NCBI GenBank assembly: GCA_963725065.1
Contig: CAVRXD010000027.1
Location: forward strand, 1-64,000
Reading direction: 5' to 3'
Length of the DNA stretch: 64,000 nt
From: VAZQ01 sp963725065
Lineage (GTDB): Bacteria; Pseudomonadota; Alphaproteobacteria; Rhizobiales; Xanthobacteraceae
The position numbers were made by a program, and so were the translations under genes. The notes below the pieces were generated by a model. That model ran no database searches and was not told the origin of the DNA. It saw only the letters and a list, made by a program, of their open reading frames with translations. This document shows, in pieces, positions 1 through 7,726 of the stretch (position 1 is the first letter of the stretch; every line of letters starts with the position of its first letter).

Positions 1-1028
1 AGAATATCCCAGACCACCATGAACATCGCCGCGATCAACGGCCCCAGCACAATTCCGTTCATGCCGAAGATCTCGATGCCGCCGAGCGTGGACAGCAGCA
101 CCACGTAGTCGGGCATCTTGATGTCGGTGCCGACCAGCATCGGGCGCAGCAGGTTGTCCACCAGGCCGATGACGAGGACGCCGAAGGCGATGAGAACGAG
201 CCCCTGCCAGACGGCGCCGGTCGCCAGGAGATAGAGCGCGACGGGGAACCAGACCAGCGCGGCGCCGACCGCGGGCAGCAGCGACAGCAGCGCCATCAGC
301 GCGGCCCATAACAGCGCCGCGCGGATGCCCAGGAACCAGAACATCAGGCCGCCGAGCGCTCCCTGCAGGATGGCCACGACGATGGTGCCTTTGACCGTGG
401 CGCGCACGACGGTGGCGAACTTGCTGAAGATCACGCGCTGCTGTTCGGCCCGGAGCGGCACCGCATCCTTGATGATCCTGAACAGCTGGTCTCCATCACG
501 AATCAGGAAGAACAGCAGGTAGAGCATGACGAACAGTCTGACCACGAGCTCGAACGTGGCCTGACCGACATTGAGGGCCTGGGTGGCGATGAGCTGGCTG
601 GCCCTCCCCAGAACGGCCGACAACACCTCCTGTATCCCGGCCAGGTCGGTCAGTCCGAAGCGGTCCAGCAGGCCGACTGCCCATGCCGGCAAGGCATCCA
701 GCACGTGCTGAAAGCTGCCGGCGAGATTCACTTCTCCGGACTTGAACATCGCGTAGACGCTGGAGGCTTCCCGCACCAGGGAGGCCATGACCAGCGTCGA
801 CGGCAGGATCACGATGAGCACGATAACCGCCACCGTGGCGAGGGCGGCCAAGGTCGGCCGCATCGAGGCGCAGAATCGCCGGTACAGCGGCGCGAACACG
901 ATCGCCAGAACCGTTCCCCACAACACCGCGCCGTAGAACGGCCAGAGGATCCACGCGAACGCCAGCGATATCGCGATGACCAGCCATATGAAGGTTTTGT
1001 CTTCGAGCGTGCTCAAGTCGATCCTCAC
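1..1028 (-). CDS. AI-2E family transporter (PerM/YdiK-like permease), C-terminus cut by window edge
   Basis: An open frame runs off the left edge on the minus strand. Conceptual translation gives a hydrophobic multi-spanning protein that starts around DLSTLEDKTFIWLVIAISL and contains the stretches AILQGALGGLMFWFLGI and DYVVLLSTLGGIEIFGMNG, which are typical of the AI-2E/PerM family of inner-membrane permeases. Known members export autoinducer-2 or act as Na+/H+ antiporters, so the substrate cannot be assigned. There is no ATG. GTG at 1028 and TTG at 1016 are the candidates, and the TTG has GGTGAGG just upstream. About 340 residues are visible and the last few are missing. Confidence 0.85.
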   Translation of the reverse strand, partial: MRIDLSTLEDKTFIWLVIAISLAFAWILWPFYGAVLWGTVLAIVFAPLYRRFCASMRPTLAALATVAVIVLIVILPSTLVMASLVREASSVYAMFKSGEVNLAGSFQHVLDALPAWAVGLLDRFGLTDLAGIQEVLSAVLGRASQLIATQALNVGQATFELVVRLFVMLYLLFFLIRDGDQLFRIIKDAVPLRAEQQRVIFSKFATVVRATVKGTIVVAILQGALGGLMFWFLGIRAALLWAALMALLSLLPAVGAALVWFPVALYLLATGAVWQGLVLIAFGVLVIGLVDNLLRPMLVGTDIKMPDYVVLLSTLGGIEIFGMNGIVLGPLIAAMFMVVWDI

Positions 1029-1274
1029 CCCGGCAAGCCGCAGCCTGTGCGCCCCACGGTATAACGTGTGTGGCGACGACAAGTTGTGCTCAAGGGGGAT
1101 TCATCCACGCGGATCTGCGGGCAGGTGCGACCGTTTGCAGCGGGCCGCCCGCTGCGCGGGGAAGGCGCCCTGCCGGCCGTCAGCCAATCCTTGGGAAGAC
1201 AAATGGGCGCAAGACCTCTCTCCCGGCTTGACCGGGAGGAAGCAGCGTGCCGGCGGATGTGCGTTGGCCGGCCC

Positions 1275-1514
1275 TCACCTCAACCGGTCACGCGACCCAT
1301 CGAGAAAATAGTGCTGGAGCTGCTGGCGATCGCCGAGCCGGCCCCCGACGTCGAAGGGCGCGGCGTTGTACCCGCTGACCAAGCCATCCTGCGCCAAGGC
1401 CGGCGTACGTTGCGGCGCCTGCGCGACGGCGCCGCCGATCGCACCCACGCCGACCGCCGACAAGGCGACCGCGACCGCCACTCCGGTGATCAACTGCCTG
1501 ACGGTGCTTCGCAT
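1275..1514 (-). CDS. Small secreted protein, 79 aa, unknown function
   Basis: The start at 1514 is preceded by GGGAGA at good spacing. The N-terminus (MRSTVRQLITGVAVAVALS, ending near GAVAQA) is a Sec signal peptide, which leaves a mature part of about 50 residues with no recognised domain. It is divergent from the small secreted gene at 1765. Two CRP-like palindromes lie in the shared upstream region, the nearer one about 55-70 bases upstream of this start. Function unknown; short secreted proteins of this type are common in Bradyrhizobium relatives. Confidence 0.6.
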   Translation of the reverse strand: MRSTVRQLITGVAVAVALSAVGVGAIGGAVAQAPQRTPALAQDGLVSGYNAAPFDVGGRLGDRQQLQHYFLDGSRDRLR

Positions 1515-1567
1515 GTTCGTCTCCCATCCATCATGACGAGACCGTAGAAGCCAAAGCCGGTGGCATC

Positions 1568-1583
1568 TGTGACGCGGGTCACT
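1568..1583. promoter_or_regulatory. CRP/FNR-family operator-like site
   Basis: TGTGACGCGGGTCACT has the 5-6-5 architecture of a CRP-type site (TGTGA-N6-TCACA) with one mismatch at the last base. It lies about 55 bases upstream of the secreted-protein start at 1514, on the minus strand. Which CRP-like regulator binds is not visible in this window. Confidence 0.5.
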
Positions 1584-1667
1584 CCTGGTCGCTCGCACGC
1601 GGCACGTCGCGGTGGGCCGGACAGACCAACCGCCCCGGAAACCGGCTGAAAACCCGGAGGAAAGCGC

Positions 1668-1693
1668 AAAACTGTGATGGCCATCACAGTTTT
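1668..1693. promoter_or_regulatory. Perfect 26-bp palindrome containing a consensus CRP site
   Basis: The core TGTGATGGCCATCACA (1673-1688) is flanked by symmetric AAAAC / GTTTT, so the whole 26 bases equal their own reverse complement. The core matches the TGTGA-N6-TCACA consensus exactly. It sits 72 bases upstream of the plus-strand gene at 1765 and about 155 bases upstream of the minus-strand gene at 1514. It is probably an activator site for one or both. Confidence 0.6.
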
Positions 1694-1764
1694 TGCTCGA
1701 ACCGGGACGCCACAACATGCGTGGTCGAGGTCAACGGCGGAGCTTGCGCCCGAGGGAGACTGTC

Positions 1765-2016
1765 ATGATCAAGATTCGCACCGCACCGTTCGCCGCGCTC
1801 GCCCTGCTTCTATGCACGCTTCCGACCGCGGCGCCTGCCAGCGTCAGCAAGCCCACCGCGGAGGAACGCGGCGCCTGCATGGGCGACGCGATCAGCCTGT
1901 GCCTCGCGGCGATCCCGAACAAGGCGCGTATCGCATCCTGCCTGGCGTCCAAGATGTCCCAACTCAGCCCGCGCTGCCGGTCGCAGTTCGAAAAAGCGGC
2001 CATCAGCCGGCAATAA
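1765..2016 (+). CDS. Cysteine-rich small secreted protein, 83 aa (GLG1-type repeat-like)
   Basis: ATG at 1765 follows GAGGGAGACTGTC, a good ribosome binding site. The protein has a signal peptide (MIKIRTAPFAALALLLCTLP, cleavage near APA). The mature domain has its cysteines in the pattern C-x7-C-x12-C-x11-C, with 'CLASKMSQLSPRC' resembling the Golgi-apparatus-protein-1 cysteine-rich repeat (C..D...LC......I..CL.....LS..C). Two periplasmic disulfides would be expected. A CRP-like palindrome lies just upstream. The physiological role is unknown. Confidence 0.65.
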   Translation: MIKIRTAPFAALALLLCTLPTAAPASVSKPTAEERGACMGDAISLCLAAIPNKARIASCLASKMSQLSPRCRSQFEKAAISRQ

Positions 2017-2275
2017 CCGAGCCGGAACGAACGGATTTGGCTGTCCGGAGCTGCGCCGCGCAACGCTTCTGCCCTTGAACGGCCTGGGTCGCGCTTCGGG
2101 CCTTCTGATCCCGCCCTTTTCGACCCGTTCTCGCGCGTTCTTTGACTTGTCGCTGTCGGTCAGGCAGCGCTGCGGCGCCGCTGGCAGACAGGCCGTTCCT
2201 GCCATAACCTTCCAGCGCTTGAACCAAATCACCGCTCGATTGTTGAACGATGGAACCAGTACAGAGGACATGTCC

Positions 2276-2581
2276 ATGAATGAAGATCGCGTGGTCGGCA
2301 CCGCCAGGAATGTCGGCGGGCAGCTGGAAGAAGGCTTTGGACGCGTGACCGGCGACGTCAAAAGCCAGGTGGAAGGCAAGATCAAGCAGGCCACGGGCGC
2401 GGCCCAGGACCTCTACGGTCAGGCGCGGGATGCGGCCGGCGATGCGGCCAAGGCCGTGCAGGAGCGCGCCGCACCGCTGGAAGAAGCGCTGCGCAACACG
2501 ATCGAAAACCGGCCCTACACCGCAGTTGCGGTCGCGCTGGCGATCGGCTGGTTCGTCGGCCGCATGAGCCGCATGGACTGA
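2276..2581 (+). CDS. CsbD family stress-response protein, 101 aa
   Basis: The N-terminal half (NEDRVVGTARNVGGQLEEGF, then GDVKSQVEGKIKQATGAAQD) is the CsbD-like domain found in general-stress proteins. The C-terminus has one predicted membrane segment (YTAVAVALAIGWFVGRM), an arrangement frequent in Rhizobiales. The start at 2276 is preferred over 2270 because AGAGG lies 8 bases upstream of it. CsbD genes in this order often depend on the EcfG/PhyR general stress sigma factor. Only a two-mismatch match to the GGAAC-N16-CGTT promoter is seen, at 2220-2244, so regulation is an inference. Confidence 0.8.
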   Translation: MNEDRVVGTARNVGGQLEEGFGRVTGDVKSQVEGKIKQATGAAQDLYGQARDAAGDAAKAVQERAAPLEEALRNTIENRPYTAVAVALAIGWFVGRMSRMD

Positions 2582-2689
2582 CGGGCGGACGAGGCCCGGC
2601 GTTTACGAGACGGCCGCAAGCTGACGGCCCAGCGCGCGGCCCTCCTCGTTTGCCCACCGCAAAATGATTCCAGTTGATCGGGCAAAGCG

Positions 2690-2989
2690 CTAGCCGCCGC
2701 TGCGGACGTAAGCCCACAACAGCTTTAGATCGTCGTCGCTGATCTTGTCCCGCCACGGCGGCATGGCCGGCGGCTTGCCATTGAGCACGGCGTTCTGGAA
2801 GCGCTCGAAATCGTCCTTGGGAAACTTGCGCAGGTCGAAAGTGACCCCGCCCGGATTGACCATGTCGCGGCCGTGACAGCTCACGCAGAAATCACCGTAG
2901 ACGTCGCGCCCGAGGTCGGCGTCGTCCGCCTGCGCGCCGGCGCAGAGAGCGGCCCAAATGGCGAGCACCGGGAAGACCCGGCGCAGCAC
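2690..2989 (-). CDS. Small c-type cytochrome, periplasmic, about 99 aa
   Basis: A Sec signal (VLRRVFPVLAIWAALCAGAQA) is followed by a mature domain with the haem-attachment motif CVSCH and a distal Met region (GKPPAMPPW), so it is a class I cytochrome c. GTG at 2989 is preferred because AGGA lies 8 bases upstream. An in-frame ATG at 3040 exists but falls inside a palindromic repeat. It lies downstream of, and on the same strand as, the Tat-exported ThDP enzyme and a second small cytochrome, so it probably accepts electrons from that enzyme. A pair of hairpin repeats separates it from the enzyme gene and could reduce co-transcription. Confidence 0.8.
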   Translation of the reverse strand: MLRRVFPVLAIWAALCAGAQADDADLGRDVYGDFCVSCHGRDMVNPGGVTFDLRKFPKDDFERFQNAVLNGKPPAMPPWRDKISDDDLKLLWAYVRSGG

Positions 2990-3029
2990 ACCATTGCGAT
3001 CCTGCACGCGCGGCGCAGATCGCACGCTA

Positions 3030-3103
3030 GTGTGGCGCATTTGACGTTCCTATCAGTACTTGCTGCAAATCATTCATAGGAACGTCAAATGCAAAGCCAC
3101 ACT
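3030..3103. repeat. Palindromic hairpin element A
   Basis: Left arm AGTGTGGC (3030-3037) plus CATTTGACGTTCCTAT (3039-3054); right arm ATAGGAACGTCAAATG (3076-3091) plus GCCACACT (3096-3103). The two arms pair almost perfectly around a 21-base loop. It lies between the ThDP-enzyme gene and the downstream cytochrome gene. The same core with a T/A variation recurs at 52.4 kb, so this is a dispersed palindromic repeat and not a one-off terminator. Confidence 0.75.
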
Positions 3104-3120
3104 AAAATCATAGACTTGCT

Positions 3121-3192
3121 AGTGTCCCTTTGTTTCCGACGTTCGTAAATGTGCGTCCTGCGAGATGATACGAACGTCGGAAACGGGACACT
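3121..3192. repeat. Palindromic hairpin element B
   Basis: Left arm AGTGTCCC...GTTTCCGACGTTCGT (3121-3146) and right arm ACGAACGTCGGAAAC.GGGACACT (3170-3192) form a long inverted repeat with AGTGT/ACACT ends, as in element A 17 bases away. Its last base overlaps the stop codon of the ThDP enzyme. The shared AGTGT...ACACT termini suggest that A and B are two subfamilies of one repeat type. Confidence 0.75.
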
Positions 3193-5177
3193 TAGACCTT
3201 CTTCTGCCGCAGCGACGCCACCTGGATCGGCGGGACCCAGGGCTTGTCGGCCCAGGCCACGCCTTTGCGGGCCACCTGCGCGTCGATGAGATAGGGCTTG
3301 CCCTCGACCGTGTGCTTGCGCGCACGTGCCAGCGCCTCGCGCAACTGCCCCGGGCTCTCGACCACCTCGCCGTCGACACCGAAGCCTTTGGCGATCGCCG
3401 CCATGTTCATGTCGGGCTGGCCCAGATAGTCGTGGACGAACTGCCCGGTCTGCATCATGCGCCCGCCCGGCACGTTGGCGATCACGCGCGAGTGCGGCCC
3501 GCCATAAGCGTGGTTGTTGTAGACGACGGTGATCACGGGCAGTTCAAGCCGCGCCATGTTCCACAGCGCGGTCGGGCCGAAGATGAACGAGCCGTCGCCG
3601 ACGAGACAGATCACCTGCTGGTTGGGACGCGCGAGCTTCACGCCCGCGGCGGTGCCGACGCCGGAGCCTAGATGGGCGCCGTAATAGAAGAACAGCTCGC
3701 GTCCGCCGATCGGATTGAAATCGAACGAGTGCAGCGCGACCGAGCCCGCCTCGTGCACGATGATGGCGTCGGGATCGGCAAACTGCGCGATCTCCCAGGT
3801 GAGGCGGTCGGCGATGATCGGGCTCTGGTCCCAGTCCGGATTGTTCACCACCTGGGCACGCGCGGACTTCGCCCATTCGCTGAACTTGCGCACATCGCCG
3901 GTGCGCTCGACCGCTTTCTGCCGCAGCGCCGGCGTGAGCAACTGCTCCACCGCCGCCATCAGGTCGTCGAGCCCATAGCCGACGTCGCAGACCAGCGGCA
4001 CCTCGGTGAGCATCACGTTGCCCATGCTGCCGTGATCGATGCGCATGTCGATGAATTTCGGCCCGCGCGGCACGATCGGGGTCGGACCATTGTGCTGGAA
4101 CTTGTTGCCGACATTGATGATCACGTCGGCGCTCTTCGGGTAGTTGAGCGAGTTGAGGCTGTTGCCGGCGAGACTCCCCACCCAGAGCGGATGCGTCTCC
4201 GGGAAGTTGGCATAGAGCTGGCGCACCTGCGTCACCGGCATGCCGAGCATCTCGGCAAGCTTCACCGCCTTGGCTACCGCCTTCGCCTTGTAGATCTCGT
4301 CACCGACGACCATGAGCGGCATCCGCGCCTCGACCAGGAGCTTGGCGGCGCGCTGCACTTCGTCGGGATTGGGCCGCACCCGCATGCGCGGATCCATCAG
4401 CTCCTGCGCGATGATCTCGGTGCGAACGCGCTCGTCGTTGAAATCGGAGTGCCACGAGATGTAGGCGGGGCCGTAGGGCGGCGTCCATGCCGCCTTGAAG
4501 CCGCGGCGGATGGTTTCCGGAATCATGTCGGCTCTGCGCGCGAGCCAGCTGTACTTGGTGATCGGCTGGACGATCTGTTCCTGGTTGGGCACCTCCTCGA
4601 ACCCGTCGCGGCCCGCGCGCCGGGTCTGGTCGGTGCGGTAGGAGTAGACGACCAGCGGCGTCTGCTCCTTGAAGGCGTTGAACATCTGCCCGATGGCGTT
4701 GGCCATGCCGACGACCGCGGCCTGCATGACGATGGCGGGCTCGCCCGACGCCTTGATGTAGCCGGCCGCCATCGCGGCGCCGGGTCCTTCATGCGGCGTG
4801 AGGATGTATTTGAGCTGCGGCCGGTCGACGAGCGCTTCGTAGAACTGCGCATCCTCGCTGGCAGAATTGCCGAACACATATTTGACGCCGCAGGCGATGA
4901 GCTGATCGGCGAAGGCGGCGCCGCCGGGACCCTGAAACGGCTTCACGCCGGCGACGACCGATGCGGCGGGAGCGCTCGCTGCCGGCGCGGCCGCGGGAGC
5001 CGCCGCCGCCGGAGGCGGGTTGGGTTGCGGACCGGCGCCCTGCGCGTAGCTGACCGACGTCACCGCGGTCAGGACCGACTGAGCGGCGGTTGCCGTCAGG
5101 CCGGCCTTGGTCAGGCCGCCGACGAAACGACGCCGCGATATCGAATGCGACAGGTATTGCGCGACCAGCTCTCTCAT
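3192..5177 (-). CDS. Tat-exported thiamine-diphosphate-dependent enzyme, 661 aa (acetolactate-synthase/benzoylformate-decarboxylase fold)
   Basis: The N-terminus carries a twin-arginine signal (SRRRFVGGLTKAG, residues 14-26), then an Ala/Pro-rich linker (about 47-77). The three ThDP-enzyme domains follow: the Pyr domain with the cofactor-activating Glu130 (TPHEGPGAAMAAGY), a central domain, and the PP domain with GDGS at 527 and the terminal NN at 554-555 of the Mg-ThDP motif. Most relatives are cytoplasmic; export folded with cofactor would suit the Tat route. A small cytochrome c gene lies 43 bases upstream and another lies downstream. This suggests that a 2-oxoacid or similar substrate is oxidised or decarboxylated in the periplasm with electrons passed to haem. 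No FAD-specific signature is recognised, and the substrate is unknown. The start follows GAGGGAGCGAACG. Confidence 0.85.
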   Translation of the reverse strand: MRELVAQYLSHSISRRRFVGGLTKAGLTATAAQSVLTAVTSVSYAQGAGPQPNPPPAAAAPAAAPAASAPAASVVAGVKPFQGPGGAAFADQLIACGVKYVFGNSASEDAQFYEALVDRPQLKYILTPHEGPGAAMAAGYIKASGEPAIVMQAAVVGMANAIGQMFNAFKEQTPLVVYSYRTDQTRRAGRDGFEEVPNQEQIVQPITKYSWLARRADMIPETIRRGFKAAWTPPYGPAYISWHSDFNDERVRTEIIAQELMDPRMRVRPNPDEVQRAAKLLVEARMPLMVVGDEIYKAKAVAKAVKLAEMLGMPVTQVRQLYANFPETHPLWVGSLAGNSLNSLNYPKSADVIINVGNKFQHNGPTPIVPRGPKFIDMRIDHGSMGNVMLTEVPLVCDVGYGLDDLMAAVEQLLTPALRQKAVERTGDVRKFSEWAKSARAQVVNNPDWDQSPIIADRLTWEIAQFADPDAIIVHEAGSVALHSFDFNPIGGRELFFYYGAHLGSGVGTAAGVKLARPNQQVICLVGDGSFIFGPTALWNMARLELPVITVVYNNHAYGGPHSRVIANVPGGRMMQTGQFVHDYLGQPDMNMAAIAKGFGVDGEVVESPGQLREALARARKHTVEGKPYLIDAQVARKGVAWADKPWVPPIQVASLRQKKV

Positions 5178-5220
5178 CGTTCGCTCCCTCAGCTCTCAGC
5201 TTCGCTTGACGCGCGCCTGA

Positions 5221-5532
5221 TCATCTCGTCTGGGTGGCAGGCTTGGCGTTCGGCCCGAAATCGGTGCCGAGGTAGTCGGCCATCAGCATGATCTCTTCCT
5301 TCGTCCACAACCCGCCGCGCCCGATCATGCGGTAGATCGCCGCCTCCCATCCGCGGCGATCCTGCCGCTGATCGCGGAACATCGCGTCGGTATGGCACTG
5401 GAAGCACTTGCTCATCACCACGCTGCGCCCGGGATGTTGCGGGCCCGGGGTGCTCTCCTGCGCCTGCGCGGGCGCGACCAGCCACGACAGCGCGCAAGCA
5501 AGCGCACAAGCGAGATTTCGCCAGACGATCAT
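5221..5532 (-). CDS. Small c-type cytochrome, periplasmic, 103 aa
   Basis: Signal peptide MIVWRNLACALACALSWLV...AQA, then one CFQCH haem-binding motif and a helix ending YRMIGRGGLWTKEEIMLMADYL. This is a minimal monohaem cytochrome, and a Met in that helix may be the sixth ligand. It is the first gene of the probable transcript cytochrome - ThDP enzyme - cytochrome. GGAGAGAAACGCG precedes the ATG. Confidence 0.8.
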   Translation of the reverse strand: MIVWRNLACALACALSWLVAPAQAQESTPGPQHPGRSVVMSKCFQCHTDAMFRDQRQDRRGWEAAIYRMIGRGGLWTKEEIMLMADYLGTDFGPNAKPATQTR

Positions 5533-5766
5533 CGCGTTTCTCTCCGAACGTTTTTTCTCGAGCGCAATCGCTTCAGATCGAATCGCGATCTCGCGCCAAG
5601 CGTTTGTTAGGTCCGTTTGTCAGGTCGATGCAGATGGGCTGCGTCGGCCGCTGTGCGGAACCGAATCTTATTCCACGGTGCGCCCCGGCGCCAGTGCGAG
5701 CGGCAGCGGTCACGCCCACACGGATTTCGATGCGGGCCGGCGGTCGCCATCCCGCGCTTGAAAGCG

Positions 5767-6303
5767 TCAGGCCTGCTGCGCCAACGCCGCGTCGAGGAGC
5801 CGGCGGCACTCCGTCAGGTCGTGGAGCGCAGCCTGCAGTTTCTGCGCGTCGGCCCGGGTGAGGCCGGCCACAGGCGCCGGCGCAACCGGCGGGGCGGGTT
5901 CGGATCCGTGCGCGCGCGTCCCGTCAACGGGCGCACGCAACGGCGGCGGCGCCGCTTCGGCGCGCTCATCGGCGACCTCCTGCTCGGGCGGCTCATCCTC
6001 CTCGGCCGGCCGGTGGACCGGCTGCGGCGCGCCCGGCTGCCAGACGTTCTGCACGAAGCGCACGCCCTGCTCGCGCAGGAGCCGCTGGACTCCGCGAATG
6101 GTGTAGCCCTCGCCGTAGAGCAGGTGGCGGATGCCGCGCAGCAGGTCGAGGTCGTCCGGCCGATAGTACCGGCGCCCGCCCCCGCGTTTCATCGGCTTGA
6201 TCTCGCGGAAGCGGCTCTCCCAGAACCGCAGCACGTGCTGCGGAACGTCGAGTTCCTGCGCCACTTCGCTGATGGTCCGAAATGCGTCGGGCGCCTTTTC
6301 CAC
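5767..6303 (-). CDS. MerR-family transcriptional regulator, 178 aa
   Basis: The N-terminal winged-helix MerR domain (FRTISEVAQELDVPQHVLRF, then GGGRRYYRPDDLDLLRGI) is followed by a Pro/Ala/Glu-rich tail and a C-terminal helix. There is no metal-binding cysteine set, so it belongs to the HTH_MerR-SF group that follows ihfA in Rhizobiales. It lies 35 bases downstream of ihfA on the same strand. The target genes are not known from sequence. Confidence 0.9.
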   Translation of the reverse strand: MEKAPDAFRTISEVAQELDVPQHVLRFWESRFREIKPMKRGGGRRYYRPDDLDLLRGIRHLLYGEGYTIRGVQRLLREQGVRFVQNVWQPGAPQPVHRPAEEDEPPEQEVADERAEAAPPPLRAPVDGTRAHGSEPAPPVAPAPVAGLTRADAQKLQAALHDLTECRRLLDAALAQQA

Positions 6304-6338
6304 CGCCGCCCTACTCCCTCAGCCCCTGGGTCAAACCG

Positions 6339-6644
6339 CTATTTCCCCTCGGGATCGCCGTTGATGCGCTGCTTGAGAATCGCCGACGGCTTGAACACCA
6401 TCACCCGGCGCGGCGAAATCGGTACTTCCTTGCCGGTCTTGGGGTTACGCCCGACCCGCTGGCCCTTCTTGCGCACCACGAACGAACCGAACGAAGACAA
6501 TTTCACCGTCTCGCCACGCTCGAGGCAGTCGGTGATTTCCTTCAGAACCAGCTCGACGAGCGTGGCCGATTCGGTGCGCGACAATCCTACCTTCTGGTAG
6601 ACTGCCTCGCACAAATCCGCGCGTGTGACTGTTTTTCCCGTCAT
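6339..6644 (-). CDS. ihfA: Integration host factor subunit alpha, 101 aa
   Basis: This is a full-length HU/IHF-fold DNA-bending protein. The beta-arm signature GRNPKTGKEVPISPRRVMVFKPS includes the intercalating proline region, and TRADLCEAVYQKVGLSR at the N-terminus is IhfA-like. It acts with IhfB in nucleoid architecture, recombination and transcription. Position between fabH and merR is the conserved alphaproteobacterial order. Confidence 0.95.
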   Translation of the reverse strand: MTGKTVTRADLCEAVYQKVGLSRTESATLVELVLKEITDCLERGETVKLSSFGSFVVRKKGQRVGRNPKTGKEVPISPRRVMVFKPSAILKQRINGDPEGK

Positions 6645-6752
6645 CGCCAGCCCCGCCTTCGGCGATCAAGATATCTCTCTGAATTATCTGACGATATTCG
6701 GTCGGACCGGGGCGGTCAACGGGGCCTGATGGGAAGATTTGAGCGGCACCGC

Positions 6753-7724
6753 TCACCACCGCAGCAGGGTCGATCCCCAGGTGAAGCCGCCGCCCATGGC
6801 TTCCAACATGACCAGATCGCCGCGTTTGATCCGCCCGTCCGCGACCGCGGCCGTGAGCGCCAGTGGAATCGAGGCCGCCGACGTATTGCCGTGCTTGTCC
6901 ACGGTGGTCACCACCTTCTCCGGCGCAATTCCGAGCTTTCGCGCGCTGTCGTCGATGATGCGCTTGTTGGCCTGGTGCGGCACGAACCAGTCAACGTCGT
7001 CAGCGGTATAGCCGGTTGTCTTAAAGGCTTGCTCGATCACGTCGGTGATCATCGCCACAGCGTGCTTGAAGACCGCGCGGCCTTCCATCCGCAGATGCCC
7101 GACGGTCTGGGTCGAGGACGGTCCGCCGTCGACGTAGAGCTTGGCCTTGTGGCGGCCATCCGAGCGCAGGTGCGAGGTGAGGATGCCGCGATCCTCGCGC
7201 GTGCCAGGCATCTGCTGCGCGTCCAGCACGACGGCGCCGGCGCCATCGCCGAACAGCACGCAGGTGGTACGGTCGTTCCAGTCGAGGATGCGCGAGAACG
7301 TCTCCGCGCCGATCACCAGCGCCCGCTTGAAGGCGCCGGTCTTGAGCAGCCCGTCGGCGGTCGCGAGGCCGAACACGAAGCCCGAGCACACCGCCTGCAG
7401 GTCGAAGGCGGCGCCGTGGTTGATGCCGAGGCCGGCCTGGACCGAAACGGCGGCGGCCGGAAAAGTATTGTCGGGCGTGGACGTCGCGAGCACGATCAGG
7501 TCGATCGATTGCGCGTCGACCCCGGCAGCGGCCAGCGCCTCGCGCGCCGCGGCGATCGCCATGTCGGAGGTGTTCTCGCCTTCCGCCGCGATATGGCGCT
7601 CGCGGATGCCGGTGCGCTGGATGATCCATTCGTCGGAGGTATCCACCATCCGCGACAGTTCGGAGTTGGGGAGGACGCGGCGCGGCAGATAACTGCCGCA
7701 GCCCAGGACCACCGACCGCAGCAT
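6753..7724 (-). CDS. fabH: 3-oxoacyl-[acyl-carrier-protein] synthase III, 323 aa
   Basis: FabH condenses acetyl-CoA with malonyl-ACP to start type II fatty-acid synthesis. The catalytic triad is visible as Cys113 (AVCSGF), His250 (VPHQAN) and Asn280 (HGNTSAAS), and the C-terminus ends GGGFTWGSTLLRW as usual. ATG at 7724 lies two bases after the plsX stop, so the two genes are translationally close. Length is normal for the family. Confidence 0.96.
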   Translation of the reverse strand: MLRSVVLGCGSYLPRRVLPNSELSRMVDTSDEWIIQRTGIRERHIAAEGENTSDMAIAAAREALAAAGVDAQSIDLIVLATSTPDNTFPAAAVSVQAGLGINHGAAFDLQAVCSGFVFGLATADGLLKTGAFKRALVIGAETFSRILDWNDRTTCVLFGDGAGAVVLDAQQMPGTREDRGILTSHLRSDGRHKAKLYVDGGPSSTQTVGHLRMEGRAVFKHAVAMITDVIEQAFKTTGYTADDVDWFVPHQANKRIIDDSARKLGIAPEKVVTTVDKHGNTSAASIPLALTAAVADGRIKRGDLVMLEAMGGGFTWGSTLLRW

Positions 7725-7726
7725 GG

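Noticed and set aside
3005..3040. ATG at 3040 as the start of the downstream cytochrome c
   Set aside because: It lies inside palindromic element A and gives a long non-signal N-terminus; GTG at 2989 has a better ribosome binding site and signal peptide.
3672..5291. Long plus-strand open frame (539 codons) opposite the ThDP enzyme
   Set aside because: It is the antisense of a clear ThDP-enzyme gene and its translation has no family features; long antisense frames are common at this GC content.
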